Source: an uncultured Christensenellaceae bacterium
Lineage (GTDB): Bacteria > Bacillota > Clostridia > Christensenellales > Pumilibacteraceae
DNA length: 9,128 bases
Assembly: GCA_910588315.1 (NCBI GenBank)
Contig: CAJUQF010000084.1
Coordinates: 1-9,128, forward strand
Direction of reading: 5' to 3'
Part shown: positions 6,953 through 9,128 of the stretch, in pieces
Layout: every line of letters begins with the position of its first letter
Position numbering within the stretch: position 1 is the stretch's first letter
Notes under the pieces: generated by a model
The model's database searches: none
What the model was told of the DNA's origin: nothing
The model's input: the letters and a program-made list of their open reading frames with translations, nothing else
Made by a program: the position numbers and the translations under genes

Positions 6953-9128
6953 TTATTTTTCTATATAATCTGCCAAAGCCGCGAGCAATCTTTGCGTTAC
7001 AGGCGCGTAATCCTTATTGTTAAGGTGATATATGTCTCTGAACATCGAGCCGTCGAACACGCCGTCTTTGATAACGATATCAAACAGATCGCACACGATA
7101 AAGTCGGAGCCGAACCTCGCGGTGTATTCGGCGTTCATGTCGCGTATCTTGGCGCGATACGCTTCGCTGTCTCTGCCGCCGCCCGGCTGATAAAACTCCG
7201 TAAACAGTACTATTTTCGCGTTCGGGAGCGCCGCGCGCAATCCGTTCAGAATGGTCGCCGCGCGCTCGACTATCATGTCGACCGTGACCCCCGCGGCGAT
7301 ATCGTTGGAGCCCAGCCACATAACGACATACTTCGGATCGTACGACGCGATATGCTTTATACGATTCAGCCAGTGAATAGTGGAAGTACCGCCAACACCG
7401 AGATTGGCAACTTTGCCGAGCGCAGCAAGGTCGGTCGCGCTGCGCTCCCAAAGCTCGGCGTGCGAATGTCCGAATATTACCGCATCGGCGCGATCGGGCG
7501 TACAAACTTCGTTCACTTCGAAGTCTCTGAACACGACTGCGCTTGCGCTCGCTCTCAGTCCTATCCCCGTACCGCTCAGCGGCGAAGGATCGGTATAATC
7601 GATATACATTGCGCCGTCGATGTAACACATGATCCTATCGCCGTCGAATATGACTTTCAGCTCGTACTCCTTTGCCGACGAATAGCCCGCGGATAGACCG
7701 ACTTCCTCACACACTTTTGCACTTTGGTGTTCGAAACGCAAAAGCCGCGCGGACTTGGTAGTGCTGATATGGAAGAAATAATAACTCAGTCCCGTTTCAC
7801 GCTCGTAGAATGTATTACCGTTCGCCTTTATCCTTACGGCTATACCGTTGTTGGTGTCGCTGCCGGAGTTCATCTTAACGCGCACCGTACCGCTCTCGAG
7901 TGTGTTTTCGTATACCATAAGGCTCTTGTTCCTCGTCGACGTGATCATGCTTTCCATTTGCACGAACTCGCCGCTCGCGATCGTAAAACCTTCCGGCGCG
8001 GTAAATTCGTATTCGCTCTCGTTTTCGACGGCGATATCCGCGTACTTGACGCCGGCACGCCCCGCGCGCAAACCTACGCCGCTGCCGGAAAGCGGCGCGC
8101 CGTCACGGTAATTCAAGCACATCACGCCGTCGATATAGCACATTATACTCGTCGTAGTGCGAACAACTTTTATTTCGTACTCGCCGTGTTCCGAATATCC
8201 GGGTATGGTCTGCGATTCGCCCAACCACGACCACGCGCCGCGATTGACCTTGCCGAGATATGCCGTGCCGCGGTTGGATATGAAAAAGAAATAGTAGCTT
8301 ACGCCGCTCTCCCAATACGAGTGCAAGCCGCCTTCGTCCAGCCCGAACACAATGCCGTCGTCCGCCGCGCCGTTCTTTGTCATTTTGACCGACAGCGTGC
8401 CGTACGCGAGATTTTTGTCGGGCAGGCTTGCCAGCGAGTTCGCGGCAGCCGCCATAAACGCGTCGTCGACGCTTGTAAAGTCACCGTTGCGAATATTCAA
8501 TCCGTCCATGATCTGTTCTCCGTCGCTTTTTTCTTCGCTTGTCTCGACGTCCTTGTAACGAACGCCCGAGCTTGCCGCTCTCAATCCGTAATCCGTGCCG
8601 TGAAGAGGCTCGTAGTCGCGCACCGTTGCGTATAGCGTACCGTCCACGAAACAGCGTATCACCGCATATTCGTCGCCGACAAAATACCGTTCGCATTTAA
8701 GTTCGTGATATCCGTCGGCAACGTAACGGTCTATCTCGGTATACGAAAGCGCCGACCACTTGCCGTCATGCACCTTGCCGAGATACGCGCCGCCGGTTTC
8801 GGTTATGAAAAAGAAATAATAACTCGCACCGATTTCCCAAAACCCGGATAACGCCGAGCTGAGCGCAAACACTATGCCGTTGTCGCCCGTGTTCGTCGAA
8901 TACATCTCCGCGCGTACCGTGCCTTCGTAAAACTCGCCGCCTATAAGCGCAAGGCTGTTCGCTGCCGTAGACGTATAAATACCGTCGGTCTCGGTCATGC
9001 CGCCGCTTTTGACAGCAAGCTTTTCTCTGACCGTCACTGCAAAACAATCGCTCGCGGTTTTCCCGCCTGCGGTATGATCCACGGATACATATTGTAAGCC
9101 CGCCTTGGTTTTGTCGTAACCGCTCGTC
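6953..9128 (-). CDS. Modular secreted SGNH/GDSL hydrolase with Big_3 and three jelly-roll modules, N-terminus beyond window
   Basis: The frame is open to the right edge: 724 residues are visible, then TAA at 6953. A GTG at 9082 is not the real start, because the residues before it (TSGYDKTKAGLQYVSV) continue a Big_3-like domain that matches the neighbouring lipoprotein. Three homologous modules follow, at about 9016-8540, 8497-8018 and 7984-7505. They share SYYFF(F/H)I, GxAYLGKV or a variant, IMCYIDG, PLSGxGxGLRA and a closing (V/K)YxD, as in LamG/concanavalin-like sandwiches. The C-terminal 177 residues (7486-6956) are an SGNH hydrolase: FGHSHAELW with Ser codon 7463-7465, NLGVGG (block II), WLGSNDI with Asn codon 7304-7306, and DIYHLN with Asp 7034-7036 and His 7025-7027. 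All the catalytic and oxyanion positions are present. The wording is closest to the GSSSIRLW-type esterases related to PAF acetylhydrolase. A carbohydrate deacetylase role outside the cell is inferred from the attached modules; the substrate is unknown and the signal peptide is out of view. Confidence 0.9.
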   Translation of the reverse strand, partial: TSGYDKTKAGLQYVSVDHTAGGKTASDCFAVTVREKLAVKSGGMTETDGIYTSTAANSLALIGGEFYEGTVRAEMYSTNTGDNGIVFALSSALSGFWEIGASYYFFFITETGGAYLGKVHDGKWSALSYTEIDRYVADGYHELKCERYFVGDEYAVIRCFVDGTLYATVRDYEPLHGTDYGLRAASSGVRYKDVETSEEKSDGEQIMDGLNIRNGDFTSVDDAFMAAAANSLASLPDKNLAYGTLSVKMTKNGAADDGIVFGLDEGGLHSYWESGVSYYFFFISNRGTAYLGKVNRGAWSWLGESQTIPGYSEHGEYEIKVVRTTTSIMCYIDGVMCLNYRDGAPLSGSGVGLRAGRAGVKYADIAVENESEYEFTAPEGFTIASGEFVQMESMITSTRNKSLMVYENTLESGTVRVKMNSGSDTNNGIAVRIKANGNTFYERETGLSYYFFHISTTKSARLLRFEHQSAKVCEEVGLSAGYSSAKEYELKVIFDGDRIMCYIDGAMYIDYTDPSPLSGTGIGLRASASAVVFRDFEVNEVCTPDRADAVIFGHSHAELWERSATDLAALGKVANLGVGGTSTIHWLNRIKHIASYDPKYVVMWLGSNDIAAGVTVDMIVERAATILNGLRAALPNAKIVLFTEFYQPGGGRDSEAYRAKIRDMNAEYTARFGSDFIVCDLFDIVIKDGVFDGSMFRDIYHLNNKDYAPVTQRLLAALADYIEK

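Noticed and set aside
7724..8635. Plus-strand open frame of 303 codons
   Set aside because: It is antisense to the jelly-roll modules of the SGNH hydrolase gene, which has clear homology-like structure and catalytic motifs on the minus strand.
9080..9082. GTG at 9082 as the start of the SGNH hydrolase gene
   Set aside because: The frame stays open to the window edge and the preceding residues complete a Big_3-like motif also present in the lipoprotein, so the gene begins outside the window.

Overview
All four recognisable genes lie on the minus strand. They form two two-gene transcription units, separated by about 950 bases of non-coding, repeat-rich DNA. The genes are moderately GC-rich and the intergenic DNA is AT-rich. 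Several traits fit a Gram-positive (Bacillota/Clostridia-type) gut bacterium: a strong AAGGAG ribosome binding site, a near-perfect sigma-70/sigma-A promoter, a lipobox signal peptide, group 3 bacterial Ig-like (Big_3) segments, and stacked hairpin repeats between genes. This assignment is inference; no marker gene is present.

Right half (9128 to 4801, read leftwards): a surface or secreted protein operon. The upstream gene enters from beyond the window edge. It encodes the end of a Big_3-like domain, three tandem jelly-roll (LamG/concanavalin-like) modules and a C-terminal SGNH/GDSL hydrolase with its catalytic residues in place. Thirteen bases downstream, with its own strong ribosome binding site, is a 712-residue lipoprotein: lipobox, Big_3 domain, Asp-Pro linker and three near-identical jelly-roll modules of a different type. 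The unit ends at a probable intrinsic terminator (4736-4765). The pair looks like an extracellular carbohydrate-targeting esterase and a cell-anchored binding partner.

Middle (3851-4735): no gene. It holds three copies of a compound repeat of about 155 bp built from short hairpin modules, a separate small palindromic repeat near 4017-4042, and a consensus promoter (3884-3913) that fires leftwards.

Left half (3850 to 1, read leftwards): an Hsp70-like ATPase of 678 residues, then, 12 bases after its stop, a SNF2/RapA-type superfamily 2 helicase-like ATPase cut off by the window edge after 600 residues. The tight pairing of a divergent Hsp70 with a SNF2 ATPase is the most interesting part of the window. 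It could be the start of a larger chaperone-helicase system, possibly defensive, continuing beyond position 1, but the function is not established from this sequence.
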